Positions 20,600 to 31,014 of a stretch of DNA of 64,000 nt are shown here, in pieces. The position numbers and the translations under genes are program-made. Position 1 is the stretch's first letter. Each line of letters opens with the position of its first letter. The DNA comes from Megascapheus bottae (Eukaryota; Chordata; Mammalia; Rodentia; Geomyidae). The stretch lies in the NCBI GenBank assembly GCA_024803745.1, contig JANJXV010000013.1, positions 1,054,001-1,118,000 on the forward strand, written 5' to 3'. The notes under the pieces are model-generated. The model had not been told where the DNA came from. It saw nothing but the letters and a program-made list of their open reading frames with translations, and did not search any database.

Positions 20600-21260
20600 C
20601 GTGAACTGACTCACTTAAATTGGACAGGGATGCATCAAAGATTCCCCCTAGTCCCTATAAAAGACTTAAAAACAAATTGTGAGGACATGTAAATCATGCA
20701 TGCCATTTTTACAAGTCCCACCTCTACAATCCCCTGGAGTCAATCACTGAGGCCTTAAACCTAACGTTATCTGGCAGACTGATGTAACCCACTAAGTACC
20801 TTTTGGTAAATTATGTCTATAGATACTCATTCACATGCTTGTTGAGCTATTGCACACTCCAGTAAAAGAGCCTGGAACGCTGAAAGCCATTGTTTACAAT
20901 GTTTTGTTATCTTGAGATTACCCCTACAGGTTAAAATGGATAATGGGCCTTGTTTTAATAAAACAAAAAGGGGGAGGCAACCCCCATGATCAATTGAGGA
21001 CAGCTATGCTCACACTAAATATTTTAAATTTCTCCAAGGATCAGCCTCTGACTGCCTTTCAGAGACATTGGTCTAATCAGACGCCTTATTTAAAGGTTGA
21101 AGTCCTTTGTAGAGATCCTCTTACTGGAGAGGCCCTGATCCCCCATTAGTGTAGGGAGAGGATTTGGATGTGTCTTCCCAGTGGGAGAACCAAACCCAAT
21201 TTGGTACCGGCTAGAGATTTAAAATATTGTCAGCAAACTAAAAAATAATTACCCAGGAGC
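20600..21260 (+). pseudogene. pol: pol integrase (ERV), broken
   Basis: Part of the zinc-binding HHCC domain is visible as C-X2-C (codons 20688 and 20697). The core domain shows I-W-Q-T-D-V-T-H with the first catalytic aspartate at 20781, then M-D-N-G-P with the second at 20939. The gap of 158 nt fits the usual spacing apart from a frameshift. The third catalytic residue (Glu) region is deleted: about 40 nt after D-N-G-P the frame resumes at N-P-H-D-Q-L-R-T, N-I-L-N-F and R-H-W. A C-terminal DNA-binding block (R-D-P-L-T-G-E, then G-C-V-F-P) follows to about 21220. Integrase would insert viral DNA into the host genome; this copy cannot. Confidence 0.85.
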
Positions 21261-21900
21261 ACCCCCTCTTGAGGTATGCCTTCTCCCTCTCGCTCACATG
21301 AATGAGGAGACCATACTGGACGCTCTGCTTAGCTATAGTTGGATTCTTCAGTCACCTTCCTTCTCCTCATCCTGAGCATCATTATCCACGCCACTCACAA
21401 AGACACTACCTACAATCTCAACTTGATTCCCTGGCTGCAGTAGTCCTCCAAAATTGTCGAGGCCTTGATCTGCTTAAAAAAGGCTGCAGGAGGTTCTCAA
21501 ATGCCTCCAAAATGAACTTGATGCCAACTATCTATGTACTGGACTAAATGGTTGGCTCCCTTACCTTCTCCCCTTTGTGGGCAGGCCCCTGGGTTACAGT
21601 GGTTTTTGTATTCACATTCAGACCTTGTGTAATCAATAAGCTCCTTCAGTTTCTTAGAGATCAGGATCAGGTTAAAGCTGTTCAGCTAACCCATTGGAAT
21701 CTTGCCTTATCTTTTACCCTTGCTAGGACCCCTATTCGCAGTATTGTTAATTGTTACCATTGGACCATGTACCTTTAATAGGAGTATAGCCTTTGTAAAA
21801 TAACCAATTGATACCCTGGCAGCACGGCCTATTCAGGTACGTTATCAGCGCCTATATCTAGCCGATTTGGCTGAGGAAGGGTATGAGGACTATGGGGCTC
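21261..21900 (+). pseudogene. env: env transmembrane subunit fragment (ERV) with duplicated membrane span
   Basis: A frame at 21302-21547 holds L-D-S-L-A-A-V-V-L-Q-N-C-R-G-L-D-L-L, matching the conserved region after the fusion peptide in gamma-type and type D transmembrane subunits. The sequence then has a hydrophobic span ending P-C-V-I-N-K-L-L-Q-F (from about 21552). A second, diverged span ends G-P-C-T-F-N-R (from about 21694), with a cytoplasmic-tail-like stretch to about 21900. The two begin with matching ttggctcccttaccttctc / ttggaatcttgccttatct and lie about 142 nt apart. The surface subunit and fusion peptide are absent. Several stops and frameshifts make it non-functional. Confidence 0.75.
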
Positions 21901-22256
21901 CCAGAGGAACCGTAATCCCCACCTGAGGGATACACACCTGCAGTTGACAGGTGTAGGCATCTGTGTGAGGTGCAGCTAAGACTGCAAGGAGACAGCCTAA
22001 AAATAAAACGGCCATCAGTCTTGGGGTCTCCTGCGGGACATTCCCGATAGCATGGAGGTTGGCATCCAATAAAACCCTCCCCCCGGAAAAAGATGCTTGG
22101 CCTCAGCAGAAAGACAGACACCTCAGCCAGTATGTCTTGCTTCTTGCTCAACTTGGCCTCCCTTCTAGGGATCAGGGCCTCTGTCCCCCCTCTCAGATTA
22201 ATGCCTACCATAATTAAGATATGGCCTAAATCCTCTCTCCTCACTTATTTTAAGGT

Positions 22257-22268
22257 AAAGGGAGAAGA
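22257..22268 (+). promoter_or_regulatory. Polypurine tract
   Basis: Twelve purines, aaagggagaaga, end directly at the first base of the 3' LTR, the required position of the plus-strand primer. Confidence 0.9.
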
Positions 22269-22618
22269 TGTTGGGAACATTCTACCCCTCCCTGAGTTCT
22301 TAGCATAAGAATGTGCCTGAAAAGTTCCTTGCCCTAGGGGAAACATTCTGTAATTAGGTCACCAATCAATGCATGTCTGCTTGCTTTGATATGCAAACAT
22401 CTTACCACCTGACGGACCTCCTACCCCCTCCCCCCCCAGCAGTTTCTGTATCCCAACCCCCTCTTGCCTCTCCTGAAGAGGTATATAAACCCCTGTGTGA
22501 AAAATAAAATTCGCAGCTTGATCAGAACTCTTGTCTTGCTGCTTTCCTGGTGTCTCCTGTCTCTCTCATTCCTCCCTCTAGGTTCTTGGCCCTAGTTGAT
22601 GTCCCACTGGACAGGACA
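22269..22618 (+). repeat. 3' LTR of the provirus
   Basis: 350 bp from TGTTGGGAAC to ACAGGACA, followed by the target duplication taaact. Longer than the 5' LTR mainly because of an expanded C tract at 22424-22438. TATATAAA and AATAAA keep the same tight spacing. Confidence 0.95.
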
Positions 22619-22624
22619 TAAACT

Positions 22625-22927
22625 TACTTGCTATTTTTGTATCTTCTATCTGTGTGTCTTACACTTCCTGTGTCAATAATAACCTAATTATTTTAATATT
22701 TTGATGCTACCATAGATTATATAGTTTCTCTATTTCACTTACAATTTCTATTTTTACTTGAGTGTTTAATAGAATTCATTAGAAAATGGTTTTCACTGAA
22801 AATCAAACTACTAAAGGTTTATTTGTGTTTATAGAAGTCATAGCCATAGTTCATGACTGAAATAACAAGCAGAAGAAAAGTCAAGCCATTAGAAGATGAA
22901 ATTAAATTCTATCATGCTTTAAGAATG
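22625..22927. other. Host flank of the provirus, no feature seen
   Basis: AT-rich sequence continuing the pre-integration locus. Confidence 0.4.
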
Positions 22928-23182
22928 GCTTTGGACCAGATACTCAACGTTCCTGCCTGTAATCCTAGCTATTCTGAAAGCTGAGATATGAGGATGGCAG
23001 TTCAAAGCCAGCCTCGGTAAAAAAAAAAGTCTACATGAGAGAGTTTTAACTCCAGTTAACCTCAAAAAACCCAAAAGTGAAGTTGTAGCTCAAGTGCTAG
23101 CCTTGAGCAAAAATTAATCACTGGAATAGTGCTCAGACCCTGAATTCTACCCCTGGGACTCACTCCCACACCCTCAGAATAG
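22928..23182 (+). mobile_element. B1-head composite SINE
   Basis: Head cctgtaatcctagctattct, an internal A run at 23018-23029, and the second monomer (gctagccttgagcaaaaatt). Confidence 0.8.
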
Positions 23183-23419
23183 TTTTTTTTTTTAAATAGT
23201 TTTCATTGAAAGAAACAGGTGTGAGGAAGGTGTTTGACTTCTCAACACACATTTTCTAAACACCTGATGTAAGTTTGAACTTCTTAATTGACATAGGAAC
23301 TGCCTGCTAGTTTATTATAAATGTATGTAAGGAATAATGAAATCTGGCAAGTGATTGGTAAAATAAAAAGTAATATGCCTTGAGAATGATGAATACATAG
23401 AAACTGAGAAGAGCTGTGT

Positions 23420-23476
23420 GCTGGTGACTGTCATCTTAGTTTATATGCCTGTAATCCTAGCTACTCAGGAGGATTG
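23420..23476 (+). mobile_element. SINE head fragment
   Basis: Only the first about 57 bases of a B1-like head remain (tgcctgtaatcctagctact), ending in caggagg. Confidence 0.6.
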
Positions 23477-24716
23477 TAGTAAACAAAAACAAAGAGAATG
23501 AGAAGAATGAAAGAATAAAGTTGAAGGATGATGAATCATGAAAGTTTGATGAGGATTCAAGACATAAAGATATTCCACATGTTCAATCACTCATTTTCTG
23601 ATTACAAGTATCCGTATAGTAAAAATTATGAGTATCATCTTTTAGAGTTGTAAGAAACAGGGAAATCATTACCTTTCTTTCTGACTAATTATAAAGTCTT
23701 GAGATGTTATTTTATATTCTCTATTTAGATATACAAACTGGTACCAACTATAAAATTCAAGTAATAGTAATGCCTACCTCATGGGATTGTAAAATAGAAT
23801 ATATTAAACACTGTAGACAACATACAATTTGGGAAACAGCAACAAATTAATTCAAGTTAATATACTACCACTATAGCTCTCAATACCACAAACTATTATA
23901 ATTATAGAAACCTGGAAAATAATGCAAATTAGCTGTCTCTTTACTATTTCTTATAGATGTTGCAACTATGAATATAAATATGATGTCTGAATTTAAGGGC
24001 AGTCTCCATGTGATCATGGGCAAAGGGGAGAGCAAGCAAGTGAGCGAGAGAGAGAGAGAGAGAGAGAGATGCACACACTGTTTGCATTGTGCCTTTGAGC
24101 CATACCAGCAGCAACTTATTTCCAGATTGTTTGTTATGTTAGAGTTTGAGCTAGCTATGCTAAGTCACTGTTTAATCAGATTTCTTGTATCCAAACTGAC
24201 TCATGATTAACATATTAGTCTTTTAACAAGACAATTTGGGAATGACATGATGGCCTAGACACTTCAACATTTTGATTGGTGAAAATGAGTCTGAATTTTT
24301 TTTAAAAGATACTATTGTCCAAAGTCACTGAAGTCTACTTTAGACAACTATTATTAGTTGAATAACATGATATATGGAAAACGCTCACTTACTGATATCG
24401 ATTGGTCATTATGACAACATGTTATCATTTCCTAGTGACTTTTCTTAAAAATTTCCAAATAGCTAACATTTAACAAACTGAAATTTTCCTTTGAAGTATG
24501 AATTCCTCCTGGATAGGGATTTATATCTTCTATCTTTGATCCCTATTCCTCTTAGCCCCATTAATGCCTTGCAACCAATTATACCACTACTTAGGGCAAG
24601 TTTATTAAAATGAAGATTTCCAAAGTACCTTTAGGTACAAAATCATCAGAATCCTTTCATGAAGAAAACTTCATGCTACTGTGAAGTAACTGCAAATCAC
24701 TTGAAAGGTACTATGC
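23477..24716. other. AT-rich sequence with a (GA)n microsatellite
   Basis: The GA run is at 24041-24069 (about 14 units). Otherwise no repeat family or exon recognised. Confidence 0.6.
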
Positions 24717-26147
24717 AAAATAATTCTTTTTCATATATTTTTATTGTAATTAATAGAAGGGTTACATTATATTCACCAGATAGAAGGGGTATTACTTCAC
24801 GTATATTGATACCCTTTTTCATGTCTTGGTCCCCGGTTCTCTCCCTCACCCCCACCCCTCATCTTATTTTCCTACCTTCCCTATCTGACTTCAAATAACC
24901 AAATATGCATATATCCAACATATCAGATAACAAGGTAAAATACTGTAACTATATGAGATAACCAAGGGACAGCAAAAGAGATGAGAGATAACATAGTACA
25001 TTAAGGACAACAATCCCTCAATTTTGTTTCTATATCCTGGAGGTCCTTTCATTTATCATCATTCTATATGGCCTTATGTATCTAGGTTTTGTTCTATTGT
25101 AAATCTCTGTTAGGTGAGCCCAAGGTTTTTACTGATTATGACAAATGTGAGAAACCATTGAGCCTATGTTCCTTTGAGTTTGGCTTACTTCATTTAATAT
25201 GATTTTTTCTAAGTCTTTCAATTTCCTTACAAATGGGGCAATGTCATTCTTACTGACAGCAATATAGAATTCCATTGTGTATAAATATCACATCTTGACA
25301 GCCTCTTCAACAAGTGGTGCTGGCAGAACTGGTTAAGCACCTGCAGAAAACTAAAGTTGGATCCTTCTTTGTCACCCTGCACTAGAATTATCTCCAAATG
25401 GATCAAAGACCTCGAGGTAAAAGCCAACACACTGAAAACTTTACAAGAAGGAATAGGAGATACACTAGGTCTCCTTGGCACAGGTTGAAACTTTCTTAAT
25501 AAGGACCAAGAAACAAATCGGAGAAAGTCTGGATAAGTGGGACTGCATTAAACTGCAGAGCTTCTGTATGGCAAAGGACATAGCTAGTAAATTAACTAGA
25601 GAGCCTACAGAGTGGAAGAAGTTCTTCACTAACCATACAACAGACAAAGGCCTCATATCTAAAATATATCAACAGCTCAAAAAATTGAATCACTCCCAAA
25701 CTAATCTCCAAAGCAAAAACAATCCCATTAAAAGATGGGCCAAAGACTTAAAGAGAGTCTTCTCTGAAGAAGAAATAAGAATGGCCTATAGACACATGAA
25801 GAAATGCTTGACATCTCTGGCCATGAGAGAAATGCAAATCAAAACAACTCTAAGATTCTACCTCACTCCAGTTAGAATGGCCATGATCAAGAAATCTAAT
25901 AACAACAGATTCTGGAGGGGATGTGGCCAGGAGGGATCACTACTACACTGTTGGTGGGAGTGCAAACTCATTCAACCACTATGGAAAGCAGGATGGCATT
26001 TCCTCAAAAGACTAAACATAGAACTCCCCTATGACTCAACAATTCCACTACTTGGCATTTACCAATTGTCCAGAAACAAGGACATACTAAATCCAGTAGC
26101 ACAATGATGTTCATTGCAGCACTATTTACCATAGCAAAAATAGTTCT
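24717..26147 (-). mobile_element. LINE-1 copy with 5' inversion (twin priming)
   Basis: The left part (24728-25296) is the antisense L1 3' UTR and extreme ORF2 end. At 25297 the sequence switches to sense ORF2 and runs to 26136. The sense arm stops at cactatttaccatagcaaaa and the antisense arm starts at aagatgtgatatttataca, neighbouring parts of ORF2 separated in an intact copy (37871-37925) by only about 45 bp. Flanking bases aaaataattct (24717-24727) and aaaatagttct (26137-26147) form an 11-bp target duplication with one mismatch. This geometry is the known signature of twin priming. Confidence 0.9.
25475..26107 (+). pseudogene. LINE-1 ORF2 C-terminal region in the inverted arm
   Basis: A 210-residue open frame matches the ORF2 region after the reverse transcriptase domain: S-L-D-K-W-D-C-I-K-L-Q-S-F-C, then [12 protein letters not shown] and [12 protein letters not shown], containing the cysteine-rich C-terminal domain residues. 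Length and openness show a fairly young copy. It stops after D-I-L-N-P-V-A-Q because of a one-base deletion (ttaccaattg where older copies read ttacccaa). The copy at 37310-37846 stops at the same point. The arm is detached from any L1 promoter. Confidence 0.9.
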
Positions 26148-26324
26148 CTTATGCCAATTTATTCTTTCAAGTTACTATTTCTAAAATTTGAACAGAGAAC
26201 CTCACCTAAGCATTTCTCTAACATGCGCATGTATTGTCTTCATCTGATCAAGAGAATTTTGAAAACACTGAGTTTTATTACAAAGCTCAATTTGGTTATA
26301 TTTTAGTGGTTGTAAAAAGAAAGC

Positions 26325-26546
26325 ATCCTATGGTGGCTCATGCCTATAATCCTAGCTACTCAGGAGGCTGAGATATGAGGATCAAAGTTCAAAGCCAGCC
26401 AGGGCACTAAAGAACATGACTCCTATCTCCAATTAATCACCAGAAAATGGGAAGTGGGGCTGTGGCTTTAGGGATAGGGTGGTAGCCTTGAGCTGAAGAG
26501 CTCAGGGACAGTGCCCAGGCCCAGAGTTCTAGCCCCATGACCCACA

Positions 26547-26584
<38 letters not shown>

Positions 26585-26590
26585 ACAAGC
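26325..26590 (+). mobile_element. B1-head composite SINE with (AAGC)n tail
   Basis: Full head and second monomer ending in ttctagccccatgacccaca. The A-rich tail has become about ten AAGC units (26545-26590). Confidence 0.9.
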
Positions 26591-27327
26591 TAATGGGCAC
26601 TGTCACACATTCATTGTATGTGATAGAGTTAAATATAAATTAATGGCTAACTTATAGGTAAGAAGTTTTTTGCTATAAATCTTATCTTCAGTTATTAATG
26701 GTATAAGGAAGAATAATTTAAGGTCACATGTACATGAATCACATAGGCCAATTAAAGCCTATCTTGATTTTATTTCTCATGGGACTCAGAAAAAGTATTT
26801 CTAAGCCTCAATGGTTATTTGTAAAATACCACTGTTCATTAATAAATGAGCCTAATAAATTGGGAAAAGTAAACAAAATCACTTACAGAAAATAAAGCTG
26901 GTGTACAGTAACTGTATAATTAACATTGGGTAGTCAAATTGATATTTAAAAGTAAAATCTAAACACTTCCTGCTTATTAATTTCCACTTTGCAATAGCTT
27001 GGACCCATCTAGTCCATTCATAATTTCTTCTTTAAAACTGGTGAAATTCTGGGCGCTTAGTTTTCTCATATCCATATAGACATAGTTTTCTCATATTCAA
27101 TGTGAATTTAATGTATGTTGAATTATCATCTTTCTGGCTTTTCCTTTAGTTGCTACCTGACATTAGTTTGAAAACAATGGAAATAAACTCTACTACCAGG
27201 GCCAGGCTGAAATTTTAATTATTATTTTAAAATTAGATAAGAAAAAACTAATTAAGTGATGCTGCCAAAGAATTAGATTATCTGGTCTCTGTGCCTGCTT
27301 TCGTCTGATAGTTATTATACCACTGTG

Positions 27328-27328
<1 letters not shown>
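26591..27328. other. Unannotated AT-rich sequence
   Basis: No repeat or exon recognised. Confidence 0.4.

Positions 27329-27374
<46 letters not shown>
27329..27374. repeat. (CA)n microsatellite
   Basis: About 20 CA units with one CG interruption near the end. Confidence 0.95.
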
Positions 27375-29681
27375 TGAAAGCAGCAAAATTGGATTCATTT
27401 GTGCTTTCAATAGCAGAGTTCACTTTTACTTTCTTTTCACCATTTAAAAAAAGGAATGCACAATTTTATGTTATAATTCATTTGATTGATTTGCTGTCAA
27501 GCACCCTACATAAGACTAGAAAAAAAGTATTGCCTTGCGAAGACTTATCTTCTTCTTAGGCTCTATTTAAATAGATGGGTGCAAACTGTAAGGGCAAGCT
27601 AGTCCAGGGAAGAAGTGATTTGGAGTCCAAAATACTCATCTCTCTATCTTGATATTGATTCAAGATCAAATGAGAAGGATTTTACCGATATACAAATTAG
27701 GAAAATTATGTTATTACATTTTATAATGTATATAGTATAAAACATGAGTCACATTAAGTTGAATTCAGCAGTGTGACAGAATACAAAAATATAAAATGAA
27801 CTATAAAGTCAAAAACTCTAAGTGACTTAGATGAGTAAACCTTTGACTTCCCTGCCTTCCAGAAATAAGAAAACCACTGCATTGGTTGAAGACAAAAGGA
27901 AGTTCCTATTTTTTCTCCTTTTCATGTATCTGGCTCTCAGAATGAAGAATACCAACTGGCTACTTGCCCGGAATTTATTAGTTCTTGTCCAGAAAGCTAC
28001 TGGCAAATCTGCTGCAGTTATTGGGTGGCAATGTCCTGGCCCTGATGAGTGCAAGATGGTTCTGGCATTTGGCTTGGTTTGGATCAAAGTTTATGTGTCA
28101 TGATTTTAGAAATATGTTGGTTTATTTCTACTGCATTTCACATTCATATGTGGTATCACTGTGTGAATCTGCCCAAGGAGTTCAGTAGGTGAGAGGCTTC
28201 CTGTTGGGTTCTGCTGGCAAAGGAAGCTTTGTCTTCTATATAGCATAGATAGAAATGGAATTTACCATCTTGGTAAACTGGCTCCCAATTATGTTTTTGA
28301 GTATCATCTATATCATCTATGCTAGAATTCCCACAATGAACCTCACAAGTGCTCTTGATTCTCATCTTCATGTTATTTATTCTCAAATAAGGGAGTGTTG
28401 TAAGAATTCATTTTTAACATTTCCTCTACTCATTTTTAAGCAAAGGGCTCATGATTAATAGATGTAATGGATAGAAGAGTCTTTGAGTTTTAAGAACTGA
28501 AGCATGCTTAGAGGTCATTAAGTTTTCGACTGGTTGGAGAACTTAGCAGGTGTAGATGAGTGAGACTGGCAGCAGAGAAAATGAAAGACACTACCATGCT
28601 GGGAATGGATCCTTGAGTCATCGACAGCACCTAGGAATCTGCTTGAGCTAATAGGAAATCCACAGTTTGTTAGTAGCTAAGAAAACTTCTCAAGAAAAGG
28701 CTCTAGAATTGTCTCTGATATCTGTTTCTTCCAGGGCAAATGTAATCTCAGATTAGTTTTGGCACTTAGAAATTCTCTTCTTCCTAGGACAGTAACTTAA
28801 CTCTCTTGACTTTGATGATACTAACGCTTTGAACAAGGGCAGACCTATGACAAAATCAGCTTTTACACTACAACCCTCTGCTACCCTCTTCTGGTAGGAT
28901 TCTGTCACTGCAGTTTACCTTCCCAGCTCAGGTGTATTTGTCATTGCTACATATGGTGAGTAGTGGCTAAATGAAGCACAATGACATGGCCTCATGACCA
29001 GGCTCTGGTGCCAGGATCCAGGAAATTGACTCCTCTCAATTTGAAATCTGGAAGTATGGTAAAGTTTTCATATAATGCCCAGATAATCAGGCCCTATCAG
29101 GCTGGTGATACATTATATTATAGGATGCTCCCAGCAAAAGGGCAAGCAGACAGTAGTAACAAGAACATTATTTTTTTATTAAGCCATCTGAAGAATTACA
29201 GGAAGACAGATAAACAAATTTTTTGAACTCTTTCCCAATTTCCAAGATAACCGTTATTTCCATTTCTACCCTCATTTCATTTGTCTCCTACATAGATTTT
29301 AGCATCCAAAATACTATTTTTTATAACTTTCATTTAGTATTTGGGAAGATGCATTTAGTTTGTTTTCCCAAAACTGTGTTGTGTTATTGCCAACATTTTT
29401 GTATTAGTGATTGAGTAATCCATTATTTACTGAAATAAATACTTTTTAGTAAATAAATATCTAAGAGAATGCATCCCTATTCATATGGATACAGGTAGGA
29501 GCTAGAATCAGTACAATATCAACATAATAAAATTTCTTAGCTCTAGTGCATAGCAAACAAAAATCAGGAACAGGGTAATGCATGTAAACTAAATGAAAAG
29601 AAATGGATACAAATTTTGACTTTTGGAAAATGTCACTGAAAGGTGTGACTAGTGCTTAAAAGAATTGCTCAGTGTGAATCC
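27375..29681. other. Longest non-repetitive stretch in the left half
   Basis: About 2.3 kb with no recognised interspersed repeat. Overlapping open frames on both strands at 27827-28103 (86 and 90 residues) resemble no family I know, and having both strands open argues for chance. Confidence 0.4.
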
Positions 29682-29928
29682 TTTTTTAATTTTTTAAATT
29701 TTGGGTTCTGGTTTTGAACTCAGAGTCTGAGTACTGTCCTGACATTCTTTTTCTCAAGGCTAGCAGCCTACCACTTGAGACACAGAGCCACTTCCAGCTT
29801 TTGCTGAGTTGTTAATTGGAGATAAAAGTTCTCACAGACTTTCCTGTCCAGACTGGCTTCAAACCTTGATCCCACTATCTCAGCCTCCTGAATAGCTAGG
29901 ACAACAGGTGTGAGGCATCCTCACCTAG
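29682..29928 (-). mobile_element. B1-head composite SINE
   Basis: Antisense second monomer (ggttctggttttgaactcag, cacttgagacacagagccac) and B1 head ending at cctagcc, where a small L1 has inserted. Confidence 0.85.
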
Positions 29929-29942
29929 CCTGAAAATTTCTT

Positions 29943-30027
29943 TATTTTCAAATATTTTATTGTAATTAATAGAAGGGTTACATTATATTCACCAGAAAGA
30001 AGGTGTATTACTTCACAAACATTGATA
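29943..30027 (-). mobile_element. Very short LINE-1 insertion with 18-bp target duplication
   Basis: Only about 85 bp of the L1 3' end is present (attgtaattaatagaagggt ... cacaaacattgata). The 18 bases ctagcctgaaaatttctt occur exactly at both borders (29925-29942, 30028-30045). An extreme case of 5' truncation. Confidence 0.95.
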
Positions 30028-30081
30028 CTAGCCTGAAAATTTCTTAAGAAGAGAAAATACCTTTTTAAAAAATTGAAGATT

Positions 30082-30269
30082 CCTGGGAGTGTAGCCTAGT
30101 GATAGAATGCTTGCCTAGAATGCACAAAGGTCTGGGTTTGATTCCTTGGTACCCCATACATAGAAAAAGCTAGAAGTGGAACTGGGGCTCATGTGGTAGA
30201 GCACTAGCCTGGAGAAAGCCTAAGAAGTATCCAGGTCCTAAGTTCAAGCCCCAGGACTGGTAAAAAAAA
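30082..30269 (+). mobile_element. ID-head (IDL-Geo-type) SINE
   Basis: Head cctgggagtgtagcctagtg with GTTTGATTCC B box, second monomer ggggctcatgtggtagagca ending in ttcaagccccaggactgg, then poly-A. Confidence 0.85.
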
Positions 30270-30431
30270 ATGTGATGTTGACGATTCCTGCTTTATCCCT
30301 CCAAATAAATTGATTTTTAAAAAATATCTCAGTTTTAATGAGTATATCTAAGATATTCTGATATAGAAATCTTCTCATGATCAACTGGAAGGTGGGAATG
30401 AGAGGAAAAAACTGGGAGAGAGAGGTGGGGG

Positions 30432-30622
30432 GTGGCATTCTTCTTTTTTTATAATATTTTATTTTATTTATTTCCAGGGTAATATATAGAGGGGTTACAG
30501 TTACATTTGTCAGGTAGTAGGTGCATTACTTCTTGCACATTGATACCCCAGTGACATAATTCTTTATCTCAGTATGTAACTGTCATTCCTCTGTATGTCT
30601 GTCACCTTAGCAAAACAATATA

Positions 30623-30625
<3 letters not shown>
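30432..30625 (-). mobile_element. Older LINE-1 3' end, antisense
   Basis: Poly-T then ggggttacagttacatttgt and gtaggtgcattacttcttgc, a diverged version of the 3' UTR of the younger copies. Confidence 0.6.

Positions 30626-30683
<58 letters not shown>
30626..30683. repeat. (TG)n microsatellite
   Basis: About 28 TG units, ending where the antisense SINE tail begins. Confidence 0.95.
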
Positions 30684-30685
<2 letters not shown>

Positions 30686-30842
30686 TGGGGTTTGAACTGT
30701 GGCTTGGGCACTGTTGCAGAGCTCTTCAGCTCAAGGCTACCATTCTACCCTTGAGCCAAGTTAATTAGACATAATTCAGATCCTTTTGTGCCCGGGCTGG
30801 CTTTGAACCTTGATCCTCATATCTCAGCCTCCTGAGTAGATT
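30684..30842 (-). mobile_element. B1-head composite SINE, partly deleted
   Basis: Antisense second monomer (gggcactgttgcagagctct) joined to a B1-like head lacking part of its middle, ending cagcctcctgagtaga. Confidence 0.75.
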
Positions 30843-31014
30843 AAAAGTGTTCTCAGAATTTAGAAACTTTCCTGAGAATATCTTACATGAAAGAAAAAGA
30901 AGAGTGGCTGTTGCTAGAAACATACTCTATAAGATTTGAAGCTCCATTGTGTGTCCAAATTCAGTGGTTGTGAAAATGGACTTTGTGTTATCTTTTTATT
31001 AAAGAGCACATGTA

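Larger units (their letters stand above)
16370..22624 (+). mobile_element. Class II (betaretrovirus-like) endogenous provirus, recombined and defective
   Basis: Two related LTRs (16376-16716, 22269-22618) bracket viral sequence, and the six bases taaact occur just outside both (16370-16375, 22619-22624), proving a single integration. A tRNA-Lys-type primer-binding site and a polypurine tract are in place. The interior, left to right, is: gag matrix, 320 bp of AT-rich unknown sequence, RT palm, poly-C, gag capsid/nucleocapsid, RT fingers, 1.7 kb without recognised coding (with a nested solo LTR), integrase and env transmembrane part. Protease, most of capsid, RNase H and env surface subunit are missing or unrecognisable, and every frame is broken. 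By eye the two LTRs differ at about 24 sites plus several indels (roughly 7%), so it is an old insertion. Confidence 0.95.

Noticed and set aside
21858..22244. 128-residue minus-strand frame within the provirus
   Set aside because: Antisense to the env tail and 3' untranslated region; no domain recognised.
26545..26590. Regular repeats considered as a CRISPR-like array
   Set aside because: A simple 4-bp repeat on a SINE tail with no spacers, in a mammalian sequence.
27827..28103. Open frames of 86 and 90 residues on both strands
   Set aside because: No recognisable motif or splice context, and openness on both strands of the same DNA is expected by chance.
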